DNA from: a bacterium
GTDB taxonomy: Bacteria > Orphanbacterota > Orphanbacteria > Orphanbacterales > Orphanbacteraceae
Direction of reading: 5' to 3'
Length of the DNA stretch: 50,398 nt
Assembly (NCBI GenBank): GCA_025782575.1
Contig: JALGYY010000040.1
Location: 1 to 50,398 of the forward strand
Shown: positions 35,732-44,945 of the stretch, piece after piece
Position numbering within the stretch: the first letter of the stretch is position 1
Layout: every line of letters starts with the position of its first letter
The notes under the pieces: model-generated
The model's input: only the letters and a program-made list of their open reading frames with translations
Told to the model about the DNA's origin: nothing
Databases searched by the model: none
Position numbers and translations under genes: made by a program

Positions 35732-36740
35732 GTGCCAAGAGCATCACTACCTACTCTATGTGGAGCCTCTTTCGGAATTGCCGGAAGGCGTGTGAGTGGC
35801 GATACCTGAAGGAGCTAGTTCCTCAGGCGCGTGACCCCAAGCTCCGATTCGGCAGCCTCATCCATGAGTGCCTTGAACTCTGGCACCGTGACCGAGACCT
35901 GGATGCCGTCCTCAGCCACATCGATCGATCCTTCTCCCATCGCCCCACCGATTCATTAGAGAAGCAGATGAGACTCAACGCTCGGGCGATGATGCGGGGC
36001 ACGCGGGTCGGTATCCAACCGAAGAGTTTGAAGTGGTCTCCCTGGAAGAATGCTTCGAAGGGAAGATCGTCAACCCGGAGACCGGGGCAGCCTCTCGAAG
36101 TTTCGTGCTGGCCGGTAAGGTCGACGGCATCATCCGGATTGGCGACGAGCACTACCTCCTGGAGCACAAGACGACCGCGCAGCTGACGGCGGACTACCTC
36201 GAACGTCTCTGGACGGACTTCCAGATCACCCTCTACGCCTGGTACGTGGAAGAAACCCTCGGGATTCGGATTACGGGGATCCTCTACAACATTCTGGTGA
36301 AGGCGAAGCTCAAGCAGCGCGAAGGAGAGACGGAGGCTGAATTTGAAGAGCGGCGGGCAGCGCTCATTGCCCGCTCGAAGACAGGGAAGAGCTCGGCCAA
36401 ACGGAAGCTGCCTGAGCCAGATGAAGAGTACGAAGCGCGACTGGCTGCGAAATACGCCAACCCGGAGATGTTCCACCGGGAGAAGCTCTACCTCTCCCGA
36501 GATCAGATGGTCAATCTACAGGTTGAGCTGTGGGAGTTGACGCAGACTTTCCTCGATGCCAGGCGGCGCGGGGTCTTCTACCAAAACACATCGTTCTGCT
36601 TCCACTTCAACCGGGCGTGTGCCTACTTCCCGCTCTGCCGCTCCGGCGGTAATCCCAATCTGATCGAGAACATGTACGAGAAAGTTCCGCCGCACCAAGA
36701 ACTGCGGACAGGAACGAACAGCAAAGGGAAGCCATTCTAG
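35728..36740 (+). pseudogene. Cas4/RecB-like PD-(D/E)XK nuclease, frameshifted
   Basis: The first 91 codons (MSAKSITTYSMWSLFRNCRKACEWRYL, FGSLIHECLELWH ... NARAMMRG, ending at 36000) are one frame; the remainder continues in the -1 frame from about 36000 as AGRYPTEEFEVVSLEECFEGKIVNP and then AGKVDGIIRIGDEHYLLEHKTTAQ, which holds the PD-(D/E)XK core (DG...Y.LEHK) and a C-terminal CAYFPLC cluster. Restoring one T after 36000 makes GGCTACGCG, giving the expected RGYAGRY. It is thus a single-base deletion, either real or an assembly error. Such nucleases accompany phage recombination operons. Intact length would be about 338 residues. Confidence 0.85.
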
Positions 36741-36762
36741 GCTCCCAGAAAGGAGATTTTTC

Positions 36763-37464
36763 ATGTTGCCGAATGAGAAGACCGAACCCAAGCAGGACCT
36801 GGCCGATCTCTCGGCGCTGGTCTACGGCCCGAGCAAGATCGGAAAGTCGACGTGGTGCTCCCACGCGGAAGGGGCACTCTTCCTCGCGACTGAGCCGGGA
36901 CTGAACGCCCTAGAGGTGTTTCAGATACCGATCACGACTTGGGAGGAACTGCTCGAAGCGTGCGGTGAGATCGTGGAGCGCGACCACAAGTTCCATACGA
37001 TCGTAATTGACACGATCGATAATGCCTATCGCATGTGTTCGGAATTCATCTGCCAGGCGCACGGGGTCGACCACGAGTCGGAGATGGGCTACGGAAAGGG
37101 CTACGCGCTGATCAACAACGAGTTTCAGCGGGTGCTGACTAAGCTCGCCTTCCTTCCCTCCGGCCTCTTCCTCGTTTCCCATGCCCACGAGAGGGAGTTC
37201 GAGACGCGGACGGGTAAGCACATCCGGGTCGTACCAACCTTGCCCGACAAACCCCGCAAGATCGTTCTCGGCATGGTTGATCTCATCCTCTACTGCGACA
37301 TCGAGGCCGACCACGATGAAAACGGAGACCCGATCTATCGGCGAGTGATGCGAACGAAGCCGAGTCCGCACTACGAGGCAGGTGACCGGACAGGACGGCT
37401 TCCGGAGACAATCAATCTCGATTTTCCAACCTTCCTTCAGACGTTTTCCGGAGAGAAGCGGTAG
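36763..37464 (+). CDS. Sak4-like RecA-type ATPase (AAA_24)
   Basis: AAAGGAG precedes the ATG. The 233-residue protein has Walker A GPSKIGKST (about 28-36), Walker B-like HTIVIDTIDNAY, then a phage-type AAA_24 pattern (GKGYALINNEFQRVLTKLA, GLFLVSHAHEREF, KPRKIVLGMVDLILYCDIE). Sak4 proteins promote single-strand annealing or recombination in phages, with a DUF669 single-strand-binding partner, which follows here. Part of the operon 35441-41690. Confidence 0.9.
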   Translation: MLPNEKTEPKQDLADLSALVYGPSKIGKSTWCSHAEGALFLATEPGLNALEVFQIPITTWEELLEACGEIVERDHKFHTIVIDTIDNAYRMCSEFICQAHGVDHESEMGYGKGYALINNEFQRVLTKLAFLPSGLFLVSHAHEREFETRTGKHIRVVPTLPDKPRKIVLGMVDLILYCDIEADHDENGDPIYRRVMRTKPSPHYEAGDRTGRLPETINLDFPTFLQTFSGEKR

Positions 37465-37514
37465 GTAAACATTGACGGGAAGATCACCGCAACACGAAAG
37501 AGGAGATGTAGAAA

Positions 37515-37994
37515 GTGAACGAATTTAGGAATGACCATGGGGCCGAGGGCCAATCCTACGATCTCAGCCAATTCGACGAAGGGTACACCCAGGCCGAGGT
37601 ACAGGATAGGGAGTTCGAAGAGATCGATGACGGGAAGTACCAGGTGACTGTCGACCGGGTGGAGATCACCAAGGCGAAGAGCTCAGGCAATCTGATGCTC
37701 AAGTGGACCTTCAAGATCCTCGGGCCAAAGCATGAGGGCCGGCTTCTCTGGCGGTGCAACCAGTTCGCGACTTCTCAGAACATGAGCTGGCTGAAGACCG
37801 ATCTCCACACCTGCGGGATTGAACTCGACAAGCTCTCCGATTTGCAGGACCGCCTTGGTGAACTCTTGGATCTCAAGCTGGAGGTAACCAGGAAGACGAG
37901 GGGAGAGAACTCGAACATCTACCTCGATCGGCTGATCGAGATTCAGGAAGGAAAGAGCGATGGGGCAGGCGCAGCCATGCAAACACCGTTCTAG
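37515..37994 (+). CDS. DUF669 single-strand-DNA-binding-like protein
   Basis: GTG start with AGAGGAG upstream. The 159-residue protein follows the DUF669 pattern: FEEIDDGKYQVTVDRVEITKAKSSGNLMLKWTFKILGPKHEGRLLWRCNQF, then WLKTDLHTCGIELDKLSDLQDRLGELLDLKLEVTRK. DUF669 proteins are predicted OB-fold-type partners of Sak4 ATPases in phage recombination. The end overlaps the ERCC4 nuclease start by 35 bases. Confidence 0.85.
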   Translation: MNEFRNDHGAEGQSYDLSQFDEGYTQAEVQDREFEEIDDGKYQVTVDRVEITKAKSSGNLMLKWTFKILGPKHEGRLLWRCNQFATSQNMSWLKTDLHTCGIELDKLSDLQDRLGELLDLKLEVTRKTRGENSNIYLDRLIEIQEGKSDGAGAAMQTPF

Positions 37995-38448
37995 TCTTCG
38001 GGCGGCAGTCGTGATCGATACGAGAGAGCAGCTTCCTTATGCGTTCGATCCGGAGTGCGTGACGGTAGTCCGCTCTGCACTTCCCGCGGGGGACTACTCG
38101 CTGGAAGGGTACGAGACCCGGGTCGCGGTTGAGCGGAAGAGTCTCAAGGACTTTGTCTCCACGGTGGTTCTCCATCGGGATCGCTTCAAGCGAGAACTCG
38201 AAAAACTCCGTGAGTACGACCTCGCCTGTGTTGTGGTCGAAGCCGATCTCCGCGACGTGATCCAGGGTCGTTACCGGAGCCGCGTTCATCCAAACGCCAT
38301 TTTCGGGAGTGCTTTGGCGATCTATGTCGACTATGGCATCCCCGTGCTCTTCTGCTCGGACCGTGAGATTGCCGCTCGGTTCGTAACGGGGCTACTGCTT
38401 CGCTATCGAAAGCAGATGGATGAGGCGAGGCCAGAGGGGGTGACATGA
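37960..38448 (+). CDS. ERCC4-type nuclease
   Basis: The 162-residue protein has the ERCC4/XPF nuclease core: VVIDTREQLPYAF, ALPAGDYSLEGYETRVAVERKSLKDFVSTV and RFKRELEKLREYDLACVVVEADLRDVIQGRY, with the D-x-R, GDY and VERK catalytic elements in place. Viral proteins of this type cleave branched DNA during replication. The ATG at 37960 follows GGAAGG. Its stop overlaps the start of the primase-helicase (ATGA). Confidence 0.9.
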   Translation: MGQAQPCKHRSSLRAAVVIDTREQLPYAFDPECVTVVRSALPAGDYSLEGYETRVAVERKSLKDFVSTVVLHRDRFKRELEKLREYDLACVVVEADLRDVIQGRYRSRVHPNAIFGSALAIYVDYGIPVLFCSDREIAARFVTGLLLRYRKQMDEARPEGVT

Positions 38449-41400
38449 GCCGCGTTCAAGACTACTACCAAGCCGTTACTTCTATCGATATAGGCGAGGT
38501 GGCGCGCGAACTCCTTCGGGATAGGATCCAATCGGCGTCCGATCACCTGCTCCGCTGCGATTGTCCCCACCATGCGAGCCAATCCAACGCATCCCTCCAT
38601 ATCATGCTGGACAAGCAGGGTTGGTGTTGCCATGGGTGCGGAGTAGGAGGTGATGTCCTTCAGCTGGTGGAGTTCATTCAGACCGGCCAGATTACGAAGG
38701 GAGTTTCCGGAACCATGCCGGAGAGTCACCAGGCTGCTCGAGATTATTTGGCAAAGAAAGTGGGGCTCCCCCCACTCTCGGGGAATGGGAGCTCAGATGA
38801 GGGAATCGCTGAAGCCGAAGAGCGGCGAAGGGATGAATTGCAGGTTCAGGAAACTCTGACCACGATCGCTGCGTTCTACCGCGAGAAGCTGAAGGACTCG
38901 CCGGAAGTGCAGGAGTGGCTACGTGATAACTACGCTATCTCCGACGAAACGATCGATCGCCTCCAGATAGGCTACGCAGCCCCGGGTGGCCGGGAGGAGG
39001 TGGAGATCCTTCATCGGGAACCGTATGGATGCCGCCTACGGAACTTGGCGGCTACTGGCGCATTCCGCAGGGTTCATACCGGTGGGCTTCGCCCCTTCTT
39101 CAACCACAGGATAGTCATTCCTTATTGGAATCGAGGACATGTAGTCTATCTGATTGGCCGGAAGACGCCCTGGACTCCTCGCGAGACCTGGGAAGAGTCA
39201 AAGTACAAGAAGCTCCCGATCCGCAGCGAGAATTGGCCATTCGTTTCCCCTGCCATCCAAAACGATCGGTTGTACAACGAAGACTGCCTGATCGCCCGCC
39301 CGGAATATGTCATCCTTACCGAAGGAGTCACCGATTGCATTGCCCTGATGGAGCGGGGCTTTCCTGCAATATCTCCAGCCACAGTGAAGCTGCGGAAGAA
39401 CGACTGGCCAAGAATCCTCCCCAAACTTCGCACCGCGAAAACAGTCTATCTCTGCCAGGATAACGAATACTCGGAAGTCGGTCTCCAGGGAGCCCTGGAT
39501 ATCGCCGCGGAGCTCCAGAAGGCAGACATTGAGGCTAGGCTCGTCGAGCTACCCCTCGGGGCAGAAGAGGAGCAAGCCCGGTCAGAGATCAAGGCTTGGC
39601 GGGGAAACCATCCCGGTGGGAACGTGCCTCCCGAGCTTCTGGCCAAGGCGAAGATCGACGTGAACGACTACTTTCTCTCCGGCCACACAAAGCAGGAGTT
39701 TGAAAAACTGTTGGATGAGGCGAAGACGCCGCTGGAGCTTTCCATCGACGAATTAGCGATCATAGGATCAGAGGAGGAGCGTGTGCCTCTCCTCCGAGAG
39801 ATCCTCCGGCCGGTTGCAGGCCTATCGCCACTTGAGCAGGATCGGTATATACGAATCATCCAGAAGAAAGGAGGCGAGCCAAAGCTGTCGATCGGCACCT
39901 TGAAGGGCGAGCTGCGTTCGATTCAGAAGGAGCGAGGCAAGGCGGCTCGAAAGGGGGCATCCCCGGCGACCACAGCGGCGGCAGGTTCTTGCCAGGCGGT
40001 CATCCAAGAGGTGAAGCGAGAGGCACAGGCGAATGATCGGGCCCCGGACAGTGCGCAGATGGCGGAAGCCGCCTTTAAGTGGTTTGGCGCGAACGGAGCG
40101 CAGTTCTTTCGATCACCAGATGGCGCGCCGTTTCTCTTCTTCCAGAATCAAATCTACTGGATGGAGACGGCCGACCGAGGAAGGCGGAGGCTCTACCTCT
40201 CCATGATGTACGACCAGACCGGTATCGTTCATACAACCGCAAGAGGGCGGGTCTTCTATGAGGTGATGGCGAATCTCGCAACGAAACACGGGAAGCTGCA
40301 GGATCGATTCTCCTGGCTCCACACAGATGTGGTCCAGCAGACCGTCTACTTCTGTTTGAACAACGAGGAACACGAGATTGCGAAGATCACGCCCGATGGA
40401 ATCGAGATCCTCCCCAACGGAGGCAACGAGGATGGTGTCATTCTGGAGTCATCGAATAAGATGCAGCCCATTAAGTTCATGCCCGATGCCGATCTTGAAG
40501 AGGCCGACCGAGTCCTCACGGAACTCATCCTGAAGAATCTCTCTTGCCCAATGGGTGAAAGCCAGCTGATCCTCTCCTGGCTATCATGCTTTCTCCTGCT
40601 CGATTTCACCGGAACGAAGCCGATGACGAGGTTCGAGGGGCCGGCGGCATCTGGCAAGACGACGGCGAGTAAGCTGATTTCCACCCTTCTCTATGGTGAG
40701 CCTCAGCAGAAGAAGAGTACCGACGCGGCCAACTACACTGACGGAGCGAAGAACCCGCTGATCGTTCTCGACAATATCGAGGTAAAGCAGATGACGGATG
40801 AACTGTCTTCATTCTTCCTCACCTGCATCACGGGGATTGCGAAAGAAAAGAGGAAGAGCGGGACGGATACCGAGACGGTGATCGAGCGGACCAATTGCCT
40901 CCTGAACACCACCGGGATCGAGCCGCTTGGTGGAGGTCAGTCAGAGATTCTCTCTCGATCCTTCATTATCCGATTCGACCGAAGCGAGCAGGAATCTGAC
41001 TGTTTTTTAGAGGTTAATCTCATCGCATCTATTCGAGAGCAGAGGGATCTCATCCTCTCAGCCCTCATGAAGAAGACGAGCCTCGTTCTGGCGATGATTC
41101 GGGACGGGGATCAAAAGAAGTGCATGACGCTCTTGCAGCGGGATCTCGGCGATCACGCCAAACGCCGGTGTAACGACTTCCTCAGCCTTATGTACATGAT
41201 TGAGCTGGCGACTCTGTCGGTACAGGACCGGGCGAGTTCCTTGGAGAATCTCCAGCCACAGTTTTGCGAATGGGTCCAGACAACAAACGAGGTGAGTAGC
41301 GAGACCGCTCGGGAGTCGAACCCTACGATCACCGCCCTCGGCGTTCTCTTCAAAGCTCACAGGCAGGCGATCGAAGCTGATGAGAAACTGCGGTATCGCC

Positions 41401-41690
41401 CCGACGGTAAGACAAACGTTGCCTATTTTCTCGAACGCTACCAACTCGACTTCGCCAGCAAGGATAGGATTGACAACGCGAAAGCCCGTGAGATCTTCAT
41501 CGCCCTCACTCGGGTCGCCAAGGACTTCGGTATCGCGTTCCCCATGCGATCCGTTCAGCAATTCGTCCAGCGGTTCACGAATGACCTGGAGACGATCCGG
41601 GAGGCGGGGTACGAGGTGGAAATCGAGATGGGAGAGCACAACTTCAAGCGATACAGCATCAGTCAGCTGCCGGACGAGGTCCCATTCTAA
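38445..41690 (+). CDS. viral DNA primase-helicase
   Basis: The 1,081-residue protein has a CHC2 zinc finger (C40PHH, C62HGC, ending GVGGDVLQLVEF), a helical linker, a Toprim-like domain (Glu293 in ILTEGVTDCIALME, then YLCQDNEYSEVGLQGALDIAA), and a C-terminal helicase-like ATPase with Walker A FEGPAASGKTTASKL (about 730-742), Walker B-like PLIVLDNIEV and an arginine-containing FIIRFDR. It combines primase and helicase as in many phage and plasmid primases of the DnaG-type N-terminal class. It should drive replication of the element. Followed by an AT-rich gap with iteron-like repeats. Confidence 0.88.
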   Translation: MSRVQDYYQAVTSIDIGEVARELLRDRIQSASDHLLRCDCPHHASQSNASLHIMLDKQGWCCHGCGVGGDVLQLVEFIQTGQITKGVSGTMPESHQAARDYLAKKVGLPPLSGNGSSDEGIAEAEERRRDELQVQETLTTIAAFYREKLKDSPEVQEWLRDNYAISDETIDRLQIGYAAPGGREEVEILHREPYGCRLRNLAATGAFRRVHTGGLRPFFNHRIVIPYWNRGHVVYLIGRKTPWTPRETWEESKYKKLPIRSENWPFVSPAIQNDRLYNEDCLIARPEYVILTEGVTDCIALMERGFPAISPATVKLRKNDWPRILPKLRTAKTVYLCQDNEYSEVGLQGALDIAAELQKADIEARLVELPLGAEEEQARSEIKAWRGNHPGGNVPPELLAKAKIDVNDYFLSGHTKQEFEKLLDEAKTPLELSIDELAIIGSEEERVPLLREILRPVAGLSPLEQDRYIRIIQKKGGEPKLSIGTLKGELRSIQKERGKAARKGASPATTAAAGSCQAVIQEVKREAQANDRAPDSAQMAEAAFKWFGANGAQFFRSPDGAPFLFFQNQIYWMETADRGRRRLYLSMMYDQTGIVHTTARGRVFYEVMANLATKHGKLQDRFSWLHTDVVQQTVYFCLNNEEHEIAKITPDGIEILPNGGNEDGVILESSNKMQPIKFMPDADLEEADRVLTELILKNLSCPMGESQLILSWLSCFLLLDFTGTKPMTRFEGPAASGKTTASKLISTLLYGEPQQKKSTDAANYTDGAKNPLIVLDNIEVKQMTDELSSFFLTCITGIAKEKRKSGTDTETVIERTNCLLNTTGIEPLGGGQSEILSRSFIIRFDRSEQESDCFLEVNLIASIREQRDLILSALMKKTSLVLAMIRDGDQKKCMTLLQRDLGDHAKRRCNDFLSLMYMIELATLSVQDRASSLENLQPQFCEWVQTTNEVSSETARESNPTITALGVLFKAHRQAIEADEKLRYRPDGKTNVAYFLERYQLDFASKDRIDNAKAREIFIALTRVAKDFGIAFPMRSVQQFVQRFTNDLETIREAGYEVEIEMGEHNFKRYSISQLPDEVPF

Positions 41691-42062
41691 GATTACAATC
41701 ACAGGTGGGGTGAGAGGGGGGCTCTAGCGGTGACCGGCCTATTCTCCCAATCTATTCAAATCAAACAATATGCGGCATTATGTTAGAGGGTTAGGGGTTC
41801 TCAGAGGTTTGCCCCCCTATATCATGAAAAAAGAAAGCAAATGTCATTTCCACTTTCTGTAGCATTTCACATAATGGATATATATATCTATTCTCTTCTA
41901 ACTCTAACCTTCTAACTTCTATCTATCTAATCTAATCAATATCAATCACTTGCGACCAACTAGAGGGTCAGCTAGAGGTCTGAAATCGGCAAAAGAGCCT
42001 CACCCCCTAACCCACTCCCCCCCTGTGGTTGTTGCCTCCCCGCCTTTTTTCAGATTCCTCCC
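41691..42062. other. AT-rich non-coding region with iteron-like repeats, candidate origin
   Basis: About 370 bases with no gene, much more AT-rich than both neighbours. The 11-base word TAGAGGGTTAG at 41784-41794 recurs as TAGAGGGTCAG at 41961-41971, as a degenerate copy TAGAGGTCTG at 41973-41982, and inverted with one mismatch at 41904-41914. A pyrimidine-rich tract with TCTAAC words lies at 41891-41935. Its place behind the primase-helicase gene fits a replication origin. No proof from the sequence alone. Confidence 0.45.
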
Positions 42063-42098
42063 GACACTTTGGACCGATTCCCGGTAGTTAGGTAATAG
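42063..42098 (+). promoter_or_regulatory. putative element sigma-factor promoter, copy B
   Basis: GACACT at 42063, 14 bases, GGTAGTT at 42083-42089, four bases, AATAG at 42094-42098; matches copy A at 35345 in every spacing, with GATTCCC preceding GGTAGTT in both. It ends 30 bases before the methylase start. Confidence 0.55.
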
Positions 42099-42128
42099 AG
42101 CGAAGAATCGCTCGGAAAGGAGTGACGG

Positions 42129-43151
42129 TTGAGTCTCAGGATCTTCCAAGCTCTGCCGGCGTACTTCGGTGGGAAACGTCGGTTACTCGCCAGCATCTTC
42201 CGCCATGTTCCGCCGCCGAGCGAAGCGCCGGTGTTCGTCGATGCGTTTCTGGGTGGCGGGTCGGTATCGCTTTATGCCAAAGCCCGCGGCTACCAGGTGC
42301 GGTGCAACGATGTGGCTGAGCGCTCCGTGATTGTAGGCCGTGCCCTGATCGAGAACGACCGCCACACCTTCGAGTACGACGACCTTGTACGCCTCTTCAT
42401 GTGGACGGAGGGACCGAGGTATGCCGAGAGGTGTCTGGCACCCGATGTCTTTCCAACCAAGCACGCTAGATTCCTTGATGCGGCGTTGGCAAATGCGAGA
42501 AAACTGGACGGACCGAAGCGGTGGTTGGCCTTCCTCTTGGTGATCAAGTATGCACTCGGTCTCAGGCCCATGGGGAACTGGGGTGCCAAGACAATCATCC
42601 GCCAAATGGAGGACGGGGACTACGAAGCGATGAACCCCAACTACGTGAAGGATGTCTTCGCCCGGAAGATCCCGTACCACCCGATCGGCCTGGCGAACAA
42701 GATTCGGGAGTCGATCAACCGAGGGGTGTTCGCGAATGGGCATGAGAATACGGTGCACCAGGGTGACGTGTTCGAGTTTCTGGCAGGCGTGGAAGGAGAT
42801 GTTGCGTACTTCGACCCACCTTACGCGAGCACTCAATCATACGAACGATCCAGCCGGCCTCTTGATGAATTGCTGAACGGTGCTCCTGCGGTTGTAGGTC
42901 CGAACCCGTTCTCGACCGAAGCCCCTGAGAAGATCCTGCCGAAGCTCTTCGAAGCGGCTGCTCATATCCCGACTTGGATCATCTCGTATGGCAACAAGGC
43001 GATTGATCTCAACGGGCTGATTGACCTTGTCCGGAAGCATCGCTCCGACGTCACTGGCGAGGAGATCCGCCACATCCACTGCACTGGTTTGGCCGGAAAG
43101 GAAAGCCGCACGAAGAATCGTGAATTCTTGGTTGTGGCGAGGGAGAAGTGA
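42129..43151 (+). CDS. D12-class DNA adenine-N6 methyltransferase (Dam-like)
   Basis: TTG start with AAAGGAG eight bases upstream. The 340-residue enzyme has the D12-class motifs: YFGGKRRL (S-adenosylmethionine site FxGGK), VFVDAFLGGGSVSLYA, and the catalytic DPPY in DVAYFDPPYAST (motif IV). It methylates adenine N6 at a sequence that cannot be read from the gene; no cognate endonuclease is adjacent, so it is probably a protective or regulatory solitary methylase of the element. The ParB-like gene overlaps its stop by one base (TGATG). Confidence 0.92.
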   Translation: MSLRIFQALPAYFGGKRRLLASIFRHVPPPSEAPVFVDAFLGGGSVSLYAKARGYQVRCNDVAERSVIVGRALIENDRHTFEYDDLVRLFMWTEGPRYAERCLAPDVFPTKHARFLDAALANARKLDGPKRWLAFLLVIKYALGLRPMGNWGAKTIIRQMEDGDYEAMNPNYVKDVFARKIPYHPIGLANKIRESINRGVFANGHENTVHQGDVFEFLAGVEGDVAYFDPPYASTQSYERSSRPLDELLNGAPAVVGPNPFSTEAPEKILPKLFEAAAHIPTWIISYGNKAIDLNGLIDLVRKHRSDVTGEEIRHIHCTGLAGKESRTKNREFLVVAREK

Positions 43152-43798
43152 TGAAGATCGAGCAGATCGCAGTGGACCAGATCCACGCGAACTTTTGGAA
43201 CGTCAATCGCATGTCCGATGCGATGCGGCAAAAGCTGAAACGCTACATCGAGCGGGAAGGGCTGGTGCAACCGTTGGTTGTTCGCCCTCATCCGTCGATC
43301 GAGGGGGAGTACGAACTACTCGGCGGAGAACACCGATGGCGTGTATGTCGGGAGGAGCTTGGGTTCAAGTCACTCCCTTGTGTGGTTGTGGAACTCGATG
43401 ACAAACGGGCGAAGATTTTGTCCGTGAACCTAAACAGTATGACGGGGGAGACGGTGCCGTCGTTACTCTCGAATCTACTGAACGATCTGAACCAGGACAT
43501 GCCGATCGAAGATATGGTGGCGCTCCTTCCCTACGAGAAACGCGACATCCAGGACACCCTCTCCCTCATGCAGCTTCCTGAGGGGCTGGCGGCCGATCTC
43601 GAGGAAGCAGCGGCGACCGAAGACCGGGAAGCTCCGTCGATTGTGACTCTCGTATTCAGCCCCGATCAGAGGGAAGTGTTCGATCAGGCGATTGAGAAGG
43701 GCGTGGCGGAGGTTGGACCGGCCAAGGATGCTCGGGCCCAAGCGGCGGTTCTCATGGCGGAGAAGTATCTGGGAGGGAGTTCCCGTGTAAGTGGATAA
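43151..43798 (+). CDS. ParB-like nuclease-domain protein
   Basis: The 215-residue protein starts with the ParB/Srx N-terminal domain: IEQIAVDQIHANFWNVNRMSDAMRQKLKRYIEREGLVQPLVVRPH, YELLGGEHRWRVCREELGFKSLPCVVVELDD, with the GEHR motif that in ParB binds CTP or nucleotide. The remaining part is helical and shorter than chromosomal ParB. Phage forms of this gene often sit beside methylases and terminases as here; role unproven. No ParA is present. Confidence 0.88.
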   Translation: MKIEQIAVDQIHANFWNVNRMSDAMRQKLKRYIEREGLVQPLVVRPHPSIEGEYELLGGEHRWRVCREELGFKSLPCVVVELDDKRAKILSVNLNSMTGETVPSLLSNLLNDLNQDMPIEDMVALLPYEKRDIQDTLSLMQLPEGLAADLEEAAATEDREAPSIVTLVFSPDQREVFDQAIEKGVAEVGPAKDARAQAAVLMAEKYLGGSSRVSG

Positions 43799-44333
43799 CT
43801 TCCACACCCATTATAATAGAGAACGATTTGTTTGGCCGGCCTAACACTGGGGGGATCAAGTAGGGAAAACAGGACCTCCGCCACCTGCTGAGTGGAATCC
43901 GGAATCTCTCCTATTGGAGCGTACTGCCTTAGTGGCGGGGATTCAGTAGGTCCGACACGGCGAATTCGGGCGAGAGAGCGGCTGTGTAAGCGGTTGTAAT
44001 TATGGTAGTTGGAGAAATACATGGTTTCTCTCAAACGGCCAATTTTTGGCCAGTTACCCGGGGGGTCAGAACCGCACCGAAGTGACGCGGAAGATGGGCG
44101 AAACCCGGGCTGAAACCCGCATTGCAGGGACAAAATGGGGATGTTCCCGGCAGGCCCCGGAGGGGCATTCCCCGGACAGATTGGCCGGTTCAGCCACGTA
44201 ACCCCCATAATCGCCGTGTGTTGCGAATTCCGCGTGGTCGGGGGGCGGAACGCGGGACCCTCGGGAAACGGCCGCTTTCTGGCCCTCTAGGCGGGATGAT
44301 GGGCCTATAGCGGCAGGATCGGAGTGTATTCGC
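43799..44333. other. non-coding region upstream of the terminase genes
   Basis: No credible gene on either strand. It holds the palindrome GGCCGGCC (about 43833), a weak third match to the sigma motif (GGTAGTT at 44004 followed by GAAATAC) and a hairpin GGCCAA-TTT-TTGGCC (44037-44051). The position, directly before the terminase pair, would suit a packaging (pac or cos) site, but nothing in it is decisive. Confidence 0.35.
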
Positions 44334-44945
44334 ATGAAAGACAAGACCGGCGAGATCGAGCTGACGCCCACCCCTACGCTCAAACCCCTGCCTGGAGAAG
44401 TGGTCATTCGGGCACCGAGGGGGATGAAACAAATGGGCCGCACCGGGGTGACCCACGGCTTTCACTGCGCGGATGCGATCGAGATTCCCACCTCTCTCAC
44501 CTGCAATGTTTGCCCGCTCTATCACGTCCGCCGGAAGGACCGCCGTCACAATCTCGCCTGCCCCGAAGGGCGGAAGAATCAAATCTGCCCCATCCTCATG
44601 CGCCGGCAAATCCAGTGGGCGGAGTCGCTCATTTTGGAAGTCCGAGAGGCAACGGGCCAGATCCCCACCGCGAGCGACCGGGCCCGAATCGAGCAGATCG
44701 TCCGCCACCGGTCGAAAATATTTCAGGTGGAAAATTATTTAAAAGTAGCCGGTCTGATCGATCTCAAGAAGGGCGAGATCCGGAATGTGGCCGAGCGCCT
44801 CACCACCACAGAGAACGCGCTTTCACGCTCACTCTCCGAATTCCGCCAGGCCGTCGAATCCCGCCGGGATGCGAAGTCTCCCGCACTGACACTCGCCGAA
44901 TATCTGGAGGTGAAGGGAGAGGGGAATGACTCCTCAAACGATTGA
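44334..44945 (+). CDS. Cys-rich protein preceding terminase, possible small-terminase counterpart
   Basis: The 203-residue protein has a cysteine cluster (residues about 57-88: LTCNVCPLYHVR, LACPEGRKNQICPILM), likely a zinc-binding module, followed by a helical second half (QWAESLILEVREATGQIPTASDRARIEQIVRHRSKIFQVENYLKVAGLIDLKKGEI). No family recognised. It overlaps the terminase gene by 20 bases; small terminase subunits stand there in phages, so a DNA-recognition role is possible but inferred only from position. Confidence 0.75.
   Translation: MKDKTGEIELTPTPTLKPLPGEVVIRAPRGMKQMGRTGVTHGFHCADAIEIPTSLTCNVCPLYHVRRKDRRHNLACPEGRKNQICPILMRRQIQWAESLILEVREATGQIPTASDRARIEQIVRHRSKIFQVENYLKVAGLIDLKKGEIRNVAERLTTTENALSRSLSEFRQAVESRRDAKSPALTLAEYLEVKGEGNDSSND

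Noticed and set aside
36000-36010. Programmed ribosomal frameshift in the Cas4-like nuclease
   Set aside because: No slippery heptamer or downstream structure is apparent; a missing T explains the shift better.
42129-43151. Restriction-modification system around the methylase
   Set aside because: No endonuclease gene is adjacent in the same operon; the nuclease at 46485 is separated by the terminase genes.
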